A stretch of 64,000 nucleotides of DNA from Rutidosis leptorrhynchoides. Taxonomy: Eukaryota; Streptophyta; Magnoliopsida; Asterales; Asteraceae. This document shows, one piece after another, positions 35,150 to 47,310 of this stretch (its first letter is position 1; each line of letters opens with the position of its first letter). The notes below the pieces were generated by a model. That model did not search any database. It was not told the DNA's origin and saw only the letters and a program-made list of their open reading frames with translations. The stretch spans positions 151,700,501 to 151,764,500 of the forward strand of contig NC_092338.1 of the NCBI RefSeq assembly GCF_046630445.1, in the 5' to 3' direction. The translations under genes were made by a program, and so were the position numbers.

Positions 35150-38100
35150 CCCGTCACTTCAGCAATTCAAATTCTATACTACCCAAGAATCGTATTTGAT
35201 GCTCATTCTTATGCGACACTGAATCCTAACTTATTCCGAGAGAATTCTTAATCGATGATAATCACACCATCACCCTTCTTACGTCAATATTAGTCGTACC
35301 AGTTCGAAATTTACAAAATTAATAGGTAGTTAATTCTCATCCTCATACTCTCCCACTCGTATCTCACTTATAAGCAACAACTTCACACTTAAGTATTTTT
35401 GGTCAAAGGACTTATGTCCTACTAAAAGTCATCAACCCCATTTAAATTCAATAGTTTTCATAACCTCGTGACATTGATGCTCAAATGTCACCCGAAATTT
35501 TCAAAATCTTTTACTCAATCTTTTTCAAGATCTTTTACTCAATCTTTTTCCAACTTGTAACCTCCAAAACATGAAAATTTTGTTTGCCAAAATTTTTCAC
35601 ACACTATTTTACTTTGCGATCCTCTCGAAGTTTTACATTATTTTATTAGTCATTCGTGCAAATTTTTGAAATCGTATATGTTATACAAAATAAAGTAAAT
35701 GATTACTTATTTTTGACAAATACATATGAAATTTTACTATTACTTTTACAAATCAAATCTTTTGTTCAAAAGATATTTTTCTTTGAATGGTACGGGTTGT
35801 ACGTAACCCTAGTTTACTAAGAACTTCGTTTCTTTTCTTACATTGTCACCTTAAATAATTTCTATAAAATTTTTGTTGCTCATTATATAAAATTTTTAGT
35901 TGCTTATTCGTATCCAAGTCATCATGAAGACAGACAACTGTCGAAATTGAGAGATTCATGTGTGTATTTACGTGATGAAGGCACTTACTACCACGTCATA
36001 CAGAGCCTTTAGGCATCCACTAACACTTAAACCATTCAAAATTATTGCGTTACCCTAGAGATCTTATTTGCCACACCCGTTGGAGAGATGTTCTTTCTTA
36101 CATAACTCTAAGTCCTGACTTATTCCAAGATATTCTCGTCTAGCGATATTAACATCATCAGTACTCCGACTTTAAAATTGGCCATAACCTGTTTGGCATT
36201 TTGCAAAGTCAAGAAGCGATTAACTTCTCATCCTCATGCTCTATCCTTCATACCTCACTTTTTAGCAACGGCTTCGCACGTAAACATTTTTGGGCCAAAG
36301 ACTTAAGTTCGGATAATCATCAAAACTACATTTAATTCATTAGTTTTCATTACCTATTAACATGTCAACCAATGATTCAAAGATTTTCACTCGACCTTTT
36401 TCAACTCGTAACCTCTGAAATACGAAAAACTATGTTTATCAAAAATTTTACACGTTGAATTACACGTTGCTTATTTGTGCGGTCCTCACGAGATTTATGG
36501 ACAAATGAAAGTACTAAAAACTTTTCTATCACTTACACGATTTATAAAATCATATATGTATAAATTTACCCTTACTTATTTTGGGTTAGTACATACTAAG
36601 TTATACCTTCAAGATGATTAAAAATCGCTCCTTTATTGAGTCGTTTTAAGTCAAATAATTTTGTGCAAATGGTACTCGTTATACTTACTTCTAAATTTAC
36701 CAAGAACTTCGTTCCATTTATGTTGTCGCATCAAACATTTAAAGGTTTTTCAAAACTTCCTCGGTTGATTTTATTAAAGGTTTCCGTATTAGACTACACC
36801 ATGTAGGGATCACACTTCTTCTCTCCCTCCGTTAGGGATGAAGCTTACTATTAAAATCCTTGTTAAAAACGCTTGAGCCACTTTGGGTGGCAGATTTATA
36901 AAAATTTGTTAGGAAGTCTTTGTACTTGAAAAATGTTCCTTTTAAGGTTAAACATGGCAAAATCGCGGGCCGATAAATCAGTTTTCTGAGGTACACTCAA
37001 TGGTCACCCCATTGTAGGAAGGGCACTAGGTGGGTTTCTATTCTCAATATTTCACGGCTAATCGCAACATCCTCGTAAACATCATCTCTATGAATCAGTA
37101 GGTTGAGGTACAAGGAATTGTTTTGAGATTCTTTTCACTTAGAGTAAACCGTTCTTTATGACCAAGGATCCACGTATCTTCTTGTCCGCTCATCTCCTTA
37201 AGTATAAGGATAAATTCAGAACAAAACGCTCGAAGAGTTCACCCTGGTTCAAAGATCACACCTTTCATGCGATTCTCTTTCAGAAATGTAAAGTAACATA
37301 CTTTAGGAATCTATGAATCTTGTTATCCTCTTGGAAGGGACTGCTTAAAACATCTGTAATACGAATATGGTTACTCTACACATTCCTTCCTTCGTTGGTT
37401 GCAACTATATGTTATTCTAGTTAATGTTAACCCTAACTTTAACATGTAACTGAAAGGATAAAGTTACATTATGGAACTGTTCTTTCATTCCATCTAAGGA
37501 TAAGTTCACCTGCAGTATGGTAAACTGGGTGATATCCTTCATTGTTCGTTCAGACTGTCCTGAAGGCACTATAGATAATTATGGCTTGCATTGCATATAA
37601 GTCCGATTATTCACTTTCAGCAAAAGTTTCAATTCATATAGTCAAATGAAACGTTCTTAAATATCAAGTTCTTTATGCCTATGGTCTCCTTCCAAAATAA
37701 AGGGGTTAGTAAAATCCGTGGCTAACACTATCCAGACATCAAATCGCATGGTTATGATCACCATGTTTTCCATCCTACCTGTCAGCTTTGTAATGCGACA
37801 TAAGCGCTCAATGTTTTAGATGGGTTTAGTAACATTCATGATGTATTTCATGCATCCAGCTTACTAAAGATGCCTGTAAGGCTAAAAACATCATCTTTCC
37901 TTTTGTGGATATATTCAGACAACATACTCATGTTAACCAGAAATAAAATCAATTTATTGATCTCTTAGGACAAGAGACTTAATTAATAGCATATACCTAT
38001 TCTTACTTTTATACGCCCGAGTACCTTTCAAGGTAAATAGCAAACTTTTTAGCCCACGAATCTTTCGGAACTTTGATACGCTACTTCTTATTTAAATACG

Positions 38101-38155
38101 GTACCATTTTTAGTCACTCCTTAAATTTTGGGACGAAATTTCCATTAACAGGTGG
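35150..38155 (+). other. Non-coding interior of element B
   Basis: 3 kb without a usable ORF. It contains a diverged tandem duplication (35223-35870 and 36111-36760) and ends with TTTTGGGACGAAATTTCC...AGGTGGGTAA, the purine-rich sequence before the 3' LTR. The same GGGACGAAATTTC motif precedes the 3' LTR of element C (23738), so this is the conserved 3' tail of the group. Confidence 0.6.
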
Positions 38156-38159
38156 GTAA

Positions 38160-41102
38160 TGTAACGACCCTACTTTTTCGACTTGCTTTTATGCTTTGTA
38201 TTTTAGCAAAACTGCGTTTTTGTGCGTACTGTGTTACTTTATACTCTGGAAACTTGATATACGTGGTTTACTTCTATTTATATGTTAAAACGTGCCTTAG
38301 AGTACGTAGGATACTTAACTTGATCACCGGATGCCTTTATAACCGTTAGTGTTATTTGACGTTTCGAATAAACCGCGAACTGCGCGCACAATTAACTTTT
38401 GTCGTAATCGGAATATTATGACTGCGAAATATTAATTATTATTTTATAATAATAATTACCTGGGTTTTTGGATGCTTAATTACGCGTAGTAAATTAATTA
38501 CGCACAATAGTTAGTCTTGTTGGACTTTCTACCTTGTTGGACTTAAGCCCACCCTACACTAGCTAGTGGCCCAATTAATTAGCCCAAGTATTATTTAATA
38601 GTGACCCATAATAAATAAAATAAATGCCCATTTAATTAGATGAGTCATACTAGCATTTGGATAAGGATTATCCATAATGTTACATGGGATCCTAGCATAA
38701 GTACACACTTTAGACAACCACTAACCAAAAAGCAAAATGGTGTCCCCTCCCCTCCCCCTTGAAAATCACGGCTATGAGGCCTTCCATGTCACCAATCCTT
38801 GTCAGATTTTGCCTATAAATACTAGCCATTTTCCTCTCATTCAACACTTGCTCTCATTTTGATTTTCACACACACTTGCTCTCTTCTTTCCTTCCTTTCT
38901 AGTATTTCTTGTAAGTGTACTTTTCTTCTTCTTTTTCTTTTCTATTTCGTGGCATATCATCATCATTATATGGAGATCAAGTTCTTTAACTTTGATCTTG
39001 ATTATATCCTGTTGATTCAAGCATGAATCCTTCAAGAACATGGAAGATTCAAGCTTTCTAGCTTTGAATCTTCACCAACTTTGTAGATCTACTTCTTTTA
39101 TGCTTTAATCTTGTTATTTTGTGATAAAGATTCAAACTTTTATTTGTAATCTTCATGTATCTTCAAGATCCAAGCTTTATGCTTCAAGATCTTCAAGAAC
39201 AATCAAGATTCAAGCTTTCTAGCTTGAATCTTCATATCTTTTTGATTGAATCTAAGTTTTCTAACTTATGATCTTGTTATTTTGTGATAAAGATTCAAAC
39301 TTGTGTTTGTTATCTTTATGTAACTTAAAGATCCAAGCTTTATGCTTCAAGATCTTCAAGAACATCAAAGGTTCAAGCTTTCTAGCTTTGCAACCTTGTA
39401 ACTTGTGTGAAAAGGATCCAAGCTCTCTAGCTTAGGGTTCCATCACCTCATTTGACTTAGATTATGCTCATACTTGTTTGATTGATGTAAAGTTTGTAGC
39501 TTTAGTTGTAAATGTGACTTGTAATTGTGTTAAGACTAAGGATATGATGTAACCTTGGTTCATCATCCATCTAAGACTCATAAATGAGTTGTGTTCTTAC
39601 TTGGTCTTAACATGTTGTGTATTGATGGTGGAATCTTAGTCAAAGTGATGCTAACCCATCAACAAGTTGTACACTTGAAGCTACAAGCATCAAGGATGAG
39701 AACCGTGATGAGCATCAAGTACCGAGAACCCCACCGAAGCACTTGTCCACTAATTTCAGTATCTGATCAGGCCACCTGGGCTACTGGAAAGTTGATTTTC
39801 AGTTATTTCGGTTCGATTAGATGATTTTCCTTTTAGGCCTCGTCTTAATCCGAGTTACGGTTTAGGATTTATGGCCCTCCGAGAGTCACTAAACCCTATT
39901 AACGTTGTGCTGAAATTTCTGACCTACTCGCACTTAAACCATCGCCACGGTCAAACGAAGACGAGTTAGGTTCTGAAAATTGGTCAGCTGTTATGGGACT
40001 CATATACCAAGCCATAGCCACTGACTATGCATCTTTTCGATTTACATAGAGGTCGTAGCAGCTGACCAAAGTCATCCTATTGTTTGGATCTCTATTCTCA
40101 TCGAACTTACTTAGTTTTTATGATGATGAATGATGATGATGATGACACTTAAACTTATTTTATGCACTATTAGAACTTATAAGGACAACCTACTGACCTA
40201 GTAACCTTTTATTTAGGTTTACGACCTTTCGGACCGACTTACTACTTGCGTACTTTCATTACCGACTTTACCGCTTTTATCACTGTGAGTTATAGCATCC
40301 CTTTTTACTTTAACTATTTTGGGACTGAGAATACATGCGCTTTTACATTTTACATACTAGGCATGAGTACTTAAACTTTATATATGTGTGGGTTATACAA
40401 CGGCGTAAACATTCCCCTTAGCACGGTAACGTTTAGTCATTGGTTTTTGAACTGGTGAACGCGAATCTTAGATATGGATCCATAGGGTTTGACATCCCGA
40501 CTCGGGCTAGTCGCGCTAGCATTTAATGGGTGTTTAATACTTCGTGAACATACGCACTCGCCAAGTGTACTTTCAGGGGGTTATAAACATTAAGTCTAGT
40601 TACCGGGTGCCTACGGTTATGCATATACTTTTCATATTGTTTTGATACGCTGTTTGCAGCACTAAAATCTCGTGGCCTAACTTACGTTACTATTACAACT
40701 TAAACTATAGCTCACCAACATTCGTGTTGACTTTTTAAGCATGTATTTCTCAGGTGCCTAGAGGTTTATTGCTTCCGCTGTTAGACTTGATGTCATGCTG
40801 TTATTGAATTGCTGTTATGGACATGCCCTGTTAGTTATCCGCTGCATTACTAGAGATGTCTCAATCATTGAACTTTTCTTTTGCATTCATAGTTTATGTT
40901 AATTTCAAACAATGGCTTTGTAACGACCTTAGGGTCAAATAATTATGTTTATGCTCCTATACGTAGGATGCACGCTATCCTTTGTAAAACACTATCCTTT
41001 TTATGAATGCAAATCGGTTTTCAAACAGCATATAGTATTTGACCATGTAATGATCCTGTTGATTGATGATCCGTACACGATGGTTTTGTACGGGGTGTCA
41101 CA
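38160..41102 (+). repeat. 3' LTR of element B (2943 bp)
   Basis: Starts TGTAACGACC and ends GTGTCACA before AAATT. TATA box at 38814-38821. It carries an extra roughly 158-bp hairpin repeat unit (about 39052-39215) compared with the 5' LTR. The shared GGGACTGAGAATACATGCGC block (40321-40340) and CTCACCAACA...GTTGAC block (40711-40756) are present. Confidence 0.9.
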
Positions 41103-43519
41103 AAATTGATCTCTCTCTCTCTTGTGCTCTCATCATGTTCTAAGTGTTCTTCATCATCTTCATCAAAATCTAGCTCAATCTAGCTCAAAAATCCAAACAT
41201 AAATCAATATACAAAACAATCTTTCATGAACACTTTAAGAATCATTTCAAGTTTGCAAGACTACTTCCAAGCTTTCAAATCCATTCCAAGTAAACATCTA
41301 AGATCAAGAAACATTTGTTATTTACAGTAGGTTATCATTCTAATTCAAGGTAATATTCGTATGCAAACTTTTATTCAATTTCTATAACTATAACTATCTT
41401 AAATCAAGTAGTAATCTTACTTGAACTTGTTTTCGTGTTATGATTCTACTTCAAGAACTTCCAAGCCATCAAAGATCCTTTGAAGCTCAAGTTTATTTCT
41501 CATCATTTCCAGTAGGTTTACCGACTATACTTTAGGTAGTAATGATGTTCATAACCTCGTTCGATTCATACTTATATAACTATCTTATTCGAAGAAAATA
41601 ACTTGTAATCACTAGAACATAGTTTAGTTAATTCTAAACTTGTTCGCAAACAAAGTTAATCCTTCTAACTTAACTTTTAAAAATAACTTAATACATGTAT
41701 TATATCTATATGATATGCTAATTTAATGATCTAAAACTTAGAAACACGAAGAATACCGTAAAACCGGACATACGCGGTCGTAATAAAACCGGGGGCAGTT
41801 TTGGATTGGATAATTAAAAACTATCATAGAATTTGATTTAAAAGTTTGTATTTTGAGAAAATGATATTTCATATGAACATGATAATATATCCAAAAATTA
41901 TGGTTAAACTCAAAGTAGAAGTATGTTTTTCAAAATGGTCATCAAGATATCGTTCTTTCGACGGAAATGACTACCTCCTTCAAATATGGACTTATAACTT
42001 GTAAATTTGACAATAAACCACTACTTTTTAAGTTTAGTTTCAAAAATTAGAGTTCATTACAAAACCATAGCAATTTGAATCGCCTAAAACCGATTTGTAA
42101 TGAAGAAGTTATGGGCAAAACAATATTGGTAAGAAATAGCCTTAAATGGCTACGGGATTTTTTTTTTACAAAATCTATACTAACCATATCATAGCTAACT
42201 TTTCTTGTATTATACATGTATTCTAACATGTATGAGTATTTTCTTGTAATATACTAGTCTTCGTTAAGTCAGAGACAATATAATATAATCTTGATTAGTT
42301 AAGACAATGGTTACACAATACGTCGGATAAATTGAAAGACACCATATACACAATACGTCTAGATTAATTCAAAGACAATAGCTGTATCTTGGGTCATGAT
42401 TGAGTCTTATACAATAAGTGTATATTATGTCTTGATTATTTCAGGGTGATATATCGATCTATTTATGTACTACTAACATTGGACTACTAACTGCGGACTA
42501 CTAACGTTGACTGCGAACTTAACAACTTAAATCGTCAACACGTAAATAAAAATATAATGTGAATGTATTTCTATCATACTTTGATATATATGTATATATT
42601 TGTTATAGGTTCGTGAATCGATCCGTGGCCAAGTCTAATTTTCGACGAATTAAAAATATGTGAAAGTGGGTTATAGTCCCATTTTTACTATCTAATATTT
42701 TGGGATGAGAATACATGCAGCTTTGTAAATGTTTAAAAACATAGACACAAGTACTTGAACTACATTCTTTGGTTGGATTACTATACCGAATATCGCCCCT
42801 TTAACTTGGTAACCTAAGAATTAGGGAAATGGCCCTTAATTGATGCAAATCCTAAAGGTAGATCTACGGGCACTGACAAGCCCCAGTCAGAGATATGAAC
42901 TGCTTTAATACTTCAATTTATATATATACCGATTGCGATTGCCGGTATATATGGCATACTGATTGCAAAGTGCCGGTATGCGGGGGATATTCTATATGCA
43001 TTATGTTAATGTCGGTTACCAGGTGTTCATCATATGAATGATTTTTATACAGATTGCTATATGCCTGTATGCTATTTATGAAAATGAAATCTTGTGGTCT
43101 ATTATTACAATTTGATATATATAGGTTAAACCTATAACTCACCAACATTTTTGTTGACGTTTTAAGCATGTTTATTCTTGGGAGATTATTAAAGACTTCC
43201 GTTGTTGCATGCTACTTAAAAGACAAGATTTGAAGTCAGCATGCTTGTATAATATTGTTTAAAACTGCATTCGGAGTTATCTTTTATTGTAACATATCTT
43301 TAACCATTATGTAATGGTCGTGTGAAAACGTGTATTTGTAGATTATCATTGATTGATAATCTATATTATGTCATTTAAACCTTTATCGAATAATTAAGGT
43401 TATGGTTTGTTTTAAAAATGAATGCAGTCATTGAAAAAGTCTCATATAGAGGTCAAAACCTCGCAATGAAACCAATTAATATGAAACGTTTATAATCGAT
43501 ATGAACGGGGCATTTCAGT

Positions 43520-43531
43520 TGGTATCAGAGC
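43520..43531 (+). other. Primer binding site of element A (Met tRNA type)
   Basis: TGGTATCAGAGC two nucleotides after the LTR end at 43517. Confidence 0.92.
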
Positions 43532-43725
43532 ATTGGTCTTAGAGAACCAGAAATTTGCATTAGTGTGTCTAACCGAGTTTGTTAGGATGCATTAGTGAGT
43601 CTGGACTTCGGCCGTGTCTGTTTTAAAAACGATTGCTTAACACTTTTGTTGGAAACTATATATTTTTGACATGTAAATATTTTGTGATATATTAATCTCT
43701 TAACGTGCTTGCTATTATGTGTTAG

Positions 43726-44250
43726 ATGACTTCCTCCGATCATGCTAGGCTATCAAACGACTCCGATTACAGTAGTCACTCAAGCGACTCAGATATTGAG
43801 TCAAAATCTTCAACCAATGTACCAAAGTTAAAAATGGTTGATGGTGTCTCCGCTGAGGAAGAAAAATACTGGGAAGATTCCCAATTTCCTGAGGAACCGG
43901 AAGAGAATCCCGATGAGGATTTCGATGAAGTGATAGAAATTACACCGGCTCAGTTTAAAGAAAAGAAAAACAATAAGGGAAAATCTCCATCTATCAAGAT
44001 AGAGAAACCCGATCCCAAACCCGATCCCAAACTCGATGAACCCTATGTTATGAGGAAATACCCTGATGGAAAATACCGTAAACACCCGTACTACTTAAAC
44101 TTTGATTATCGACCGGGAACATCTAAGAAACCAGATTTTTCTAAAACACTTGTGAAAAGGACTGCTCGTATTAGGACGGGCGGATTTATCCCTAAGAAAT
44201 TAGAAAAACGAACCGAGTTCGAGGAAGAAGAAACAAATAAGTCTAAATAA
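43726..44250 (+). CDS. Pre-gag accessory ORF of element A (174 aa)
   Basis: Intact 174-codon frame from an ATG directly after TATGTGTTAG (acceptor-like). The N-terminus is Ser/Asp-rich (DSDYSSHSSDSDIESKSS, residues 12-29), followed by an acidic middle with many Glu and Pro, a Lys-rich part with a KPDPKPDPK repeat, and a basic end (KTLVKRTARIRTGG). No known domain, signal peptide or membrane segment. It precedes gag by about 400 nt with a perfect hairpin in between. Similar ORFs or remnants occur in elements B (512-873) and C (19914-20051), so it is probably a real accessory gene of this Ty3 group. The role is unknown. Confidence 0.6.
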   Translation: MTSSDHARLSNDSDYSSHSSDSDIESKSSTNVPKLKMVDGVSAEEEKYWEDSQFPEEPEENPDEDFDEVIEITPAQFKEKKNNKGKSPSIKIEKPDPKPDPKLDEPYVMRKYPDGKYRKHPYYLNFDYRPGTSKKPDFSKTLVKRTARIRTGGFIPKKLEKRTEFEEEETNKSK

Positions 44251-44498
44251 AGAGTTGCGTGTTTTTACTGAACGACTTGAGTCTATCTAGATTCGTCTCA
44301 ACAGCTACCATTACTTCACGCTTTGTATAATAGTTATCGTGTGCTATATTTCATGTAAAATAATGGTATTTTATGATTGTAAGATATTGTATCGAAAGTT
44401 TAAGCGTGAAGTATTGATGAATTAAGTTTTTCATGATATAATATTATTTTGATAGTAGTAGTTAATTTTTGTACTAGCTATTAAGTATGAACTTTAAC

Positions 44499-44515
44499 GG
44501 GTAGGTACTACCCGA
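44499..44515 (+). promoter_or_regulatory. Perfect 7-bp-stem hairpin between pre-gag and gag, element A
   Basis: CGGGTAG-GTA-CTACCCG is a perfect inverted repeat preceded by TTTAA. TTTAACGGGTAGGTACT is the same string that sits at the 3' end of element C just before its 3' LTR (23751-23767). Confidence 0.6.
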
Positions 44516-44645
44516 ATTACAATTATAAAACGCTAATATGAAGAAAAAGCTTTTATAATAAGTTCATATTATGCTACAAAATACTATTGACTACTCCTAA
44601 TATTCTGTATGATTAACTTAACTCTTTTGGCTATTTTTAAAGGAA

Positions 44646-45430
44646 ATGGCTCCAACGACCCGACAAACTCTGAACATGAGCGAGGAAGATTTCCGTGGTT
44701 TCCTTGCTGCGAACATAGCCGCAGTGCAGGCTGCAATGCAAAATAACAACAATCACTCAGGGTCTAGCAGTGAAATTGACTCCACAGGAAATCGTGTAGG
44801 ATGCTCCTACAAGGCTTTCACTGCCTGTAAACCTATTGAGTTCGATGGAACCGAAGGACCAGTCGGACTAAAACAGTGGACCGAGAAGGTCGAATCTATG
44901 TTTGCTATAAGCAAATGTGCTAAAGAATATAGGGTAAAGTACGCCACGCATACTTTCATAGGTACTGCATTAACATGGTGGAACACCTATCTCGAGCAGG
45001 TGGGACAAGATACTGCTTACGCACTACCGTGGTCAGCATTCAACACATGATGAATGATCAGTACCGTCCCAGGAACGAGGTCAATAAGCTCAAGACAGAG
45101 CTTAGAGAATTACGAACGCAAGGATTCAATATTACCACATACGAGCGACGATTCACAGAGTTGTCTCTATTGTGTCCAAGAGTGTTCCAAGATGATGAAG
45201 AACAGATTGACGCGTTTGTGAAAGGGTTACCAGAGAGGATTCAGGAGGATGTGAGTTCAAATGCGCCCACCTCAATGCAAAAGGCAAGCCGAATGGCTCA
45301 CAAACTCATAGGCCAAATTGAGGGAAGAACTAAAGAACAAGTGGCCGAGGAGGCCAAAATGAAACAAGTCAAGAGAAAGTGGGAAAAAATAGTGACAAAA
45401 TTCACCAATACAACAACAACAACAATCGCT
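44646..45430 (+). pseudogene. Gag (capsid) of element A, frameshifted
   Basis: It starts at an ATG after AAAGGAA and reads as a Ty3 gag: YKAFTACKPIEFDGTEGPVG, then LTWWNTYLEQVG, and after a frame change near 45045 the QYRPRNEVNKLKTELREL and RRFTELSLLCPRVF blocks. A second frame change lies near 45390. Gag forms the virus-like particle. The two shifts mean no full-length product can be made from this copy. Confidence 0.85.
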
Positions 45431-45600
45431 TCAACAATCGCAACAACAACCACAACAACCGCAACATAAATCGCAACAACAATCGCTTCAACAATCCCAA
45501 CAACAATAACAACTGCAATAACAACAACAATTACAACAACCGTTCTAACAATAATAATAACCGCAACAACAACCTCAACAATAACAACAATGACAGCAAA
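45404..45600 (+). repeat. AAC/AAT trinucleotide tract encoding a poly-Asn linker
   Basis: About 200 bp of CAACAA/AACAAT units. In the pol frame it encodes an Asn-dominated stretch of about 65 residues between capsid and zinc knuckles. In another frame it gives Thr runs. Confidence 0.88.
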
Positions 45601-46330
45601 AGACAGAAAATTCCATGCCAAAGGAGTGAAGGATACCATCTGACCGGGTACTGTACGACATCATGTACCAAGTGTAATAGAAAGGGTCATGGTACGATGA
45701 AGTGTGAAGTTTATGGACCATTGACTAACAAGAATAGAGGAACAAATAATGTTGGAACAAATAATTCCGCCGTTATTTGTTATGGATGCGGAAAGCCAGG
45801 TCATTTCAGAAGCACATTCCCAGACCAAGGGAACAATAATGGGAAATGTCGTGGAAGAGTCTTCAACATCAATGCGATAGAAGCGCAGGAAGACCCGGAG
45901 CTTGTTACGGGTACGTTTCTTATTGATGAAAAATCTGCTTATATTTTATTTGATTCGGGTGCGGATAAAAGCTATATGAGTAGAGATTTTTGTTCCAAAT
46001 TAAGTTATCCATTAACGCCTTTGGATAATAAGTTTTTACTCGAATTAGCAAACGGTAAATTAATTAAAGCCGATAAAATATGCCGGAACCGAAAAATTTA
46101 ACTGGTTGGCAAAAATTTTAAGATTAACTTGATATCAGTAGAGTTAGGGAGTTTTGATGTGATAATTGGCATGGAATGGTTGAAAAAGGAGAGAGTAGAG
46201 GTCGTTTGTTACAAAAATGCGATTCACATTATGCGCGAAAAGGGAAAACCCTTAATGGTGTACGGAGAAAAGAGCAACGCGAAGTTAAATCTTATTAGTA
46301 GCTTGAAGGCGCAAAAGCTAATAAGAAAAT
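45600..46330 (+). pseudogene. Nucleocapsid knuckles and aspartic protease of element A
   Basis: The first zinc knuckle CTKCNRKGHGTMKC is intact (CX2CX4HX4C). The second, CYGCGKPGHFRSTF, has lost its last cysteine. The protease active site reads LFDSGADKSYMS (near 45949-45984). A stop at about 46099 breaks the frame, and the protease end [18 protein letters not shown] continues after it. Role by family: the knuckles bind RNA and the protease cleaves the polyprotein. Broken copy. Confidence 0.83.
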
Positions 46331-46379
46331 GTTGCTATGCCATTCTAGTACACGTCGAGAAAGTCAAACCCGAAGAAAA

Positions 46380-47310
46380 GAACATCAATGATGTTCCCAT
46401 TGCAAAAGAATTTCCTGATGTATTTCCAAAAGAATTACCGGGACTACCTCCACATCGATCCGTTGAATTTCAAATAGATCTTGTACCCAGAGCTGCACCG
46501 ATAGCTCGTGCTCCTTACAGACTCACACCCAGCGAAATGAAGGAATTACAAAGCCAATTACAAGAACTTTTGGAGCATGGTTTCATTCGACCATGCACAT
46601 CACCGTGGGGAGCTCCTGTTTTGTTTGTTAAAAAGAAGGATGGTACATTCAGATTAGGTATCGACTACCGAGAGTTGAACAAGCTTACCATCAAGAACCG
46701 TTATCCACTACCGAGAATCGACGATTTATTTGATCAACTGCAAGGTTCGTCAGTTTGTTCAAAGATTGATTTAAGTTCCGGATATCATCAAATGTGAGTG
46801 AAGGAGGATGATATCCCAAAGACTGCTTTCAGAACGCGTTACGGTCATTATGAGTTTATGGTTATGCCGTTTGGATTGACTAACGCACCAGCTGTGTTCA
46901 TGGACCTCATGAACCGAGTGTGTGGACCATATCTTGACAAGTTTGTCATTGTTTTCATCGATGACATACTTATTTACTCCAAGAATGATCAAGAGCACGA
47001 AGAACATTTAAGAATGGTGCTAGAATTGTTGAGGAAGGAAGAACTATATGCTAAGTTTTCAAAGTGTGCATTTTGGTTGAAAGAAGTTCAATTCCTCGAT
47101 CACGTAGTGAACAAAGAAGGTATTCAGGTTGATCCGTCAAAGATTGAAACCGCTGAAAAGTGGGAAACCCCGAATACTCTGACGCATATACGCCAATTTT
47201 TAGGATTGGCTGGTTACTACAGAAGATTCATCCAAGATTTTTCCAAAGTAGCAAAACCCTTGACTGCATTAATGCATAAAGGGAAGAAATTTGAATGGAA
47301 GGATGAGTAA
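46380..47310 (+). pseudogene. Reverse transcriptase of element A, stop-interrupted
   Basis: Ty3/Del-type RT with [20 protein letters not shown] upstream, [20 protein letters not shown], a TGA stop at 46795-46797, then [19 protein letters not shown] and the catalytic [11 protein letters not shown] (about 46951-46983). A TAA stop follows at 47308-47310. Both catalytic Asp residues are present. The stops are the kind produced by C-to-T change. Non-functional as it stands. Confidence 0.9.

Larger units (their letters stand above)
30163..41102 (+). mobile_element. Element B: complete but decayed Ty3-type LTR retrotransposon (10.94 kb)
   Basis: LTRs 30163-32947 and 38160-41102 start TGTAACGACC and end GTCACA. 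The insertion is flanked by AAATT at 30158-30162 and 41103-41107, showing that it inserted into the LTR of element A. The primer site is Met type. The interior is 5.2 kb and holds only remnants of gag, protease and integrase, all with stops. The reverse transcriptase and RNase H region is missing between about 35020 and 35050. The rest (35150-38150) is non-coding with an internal duplication. It is non-autonomous now. Confidence 0.9.

Noticed and set aside
45298..45639. Val/Ile-rich minus-strand frame looking like a membrane protein
   Set aside because: It is the reverse reading of the AAC repeat that encodes the Asn linker of element A.
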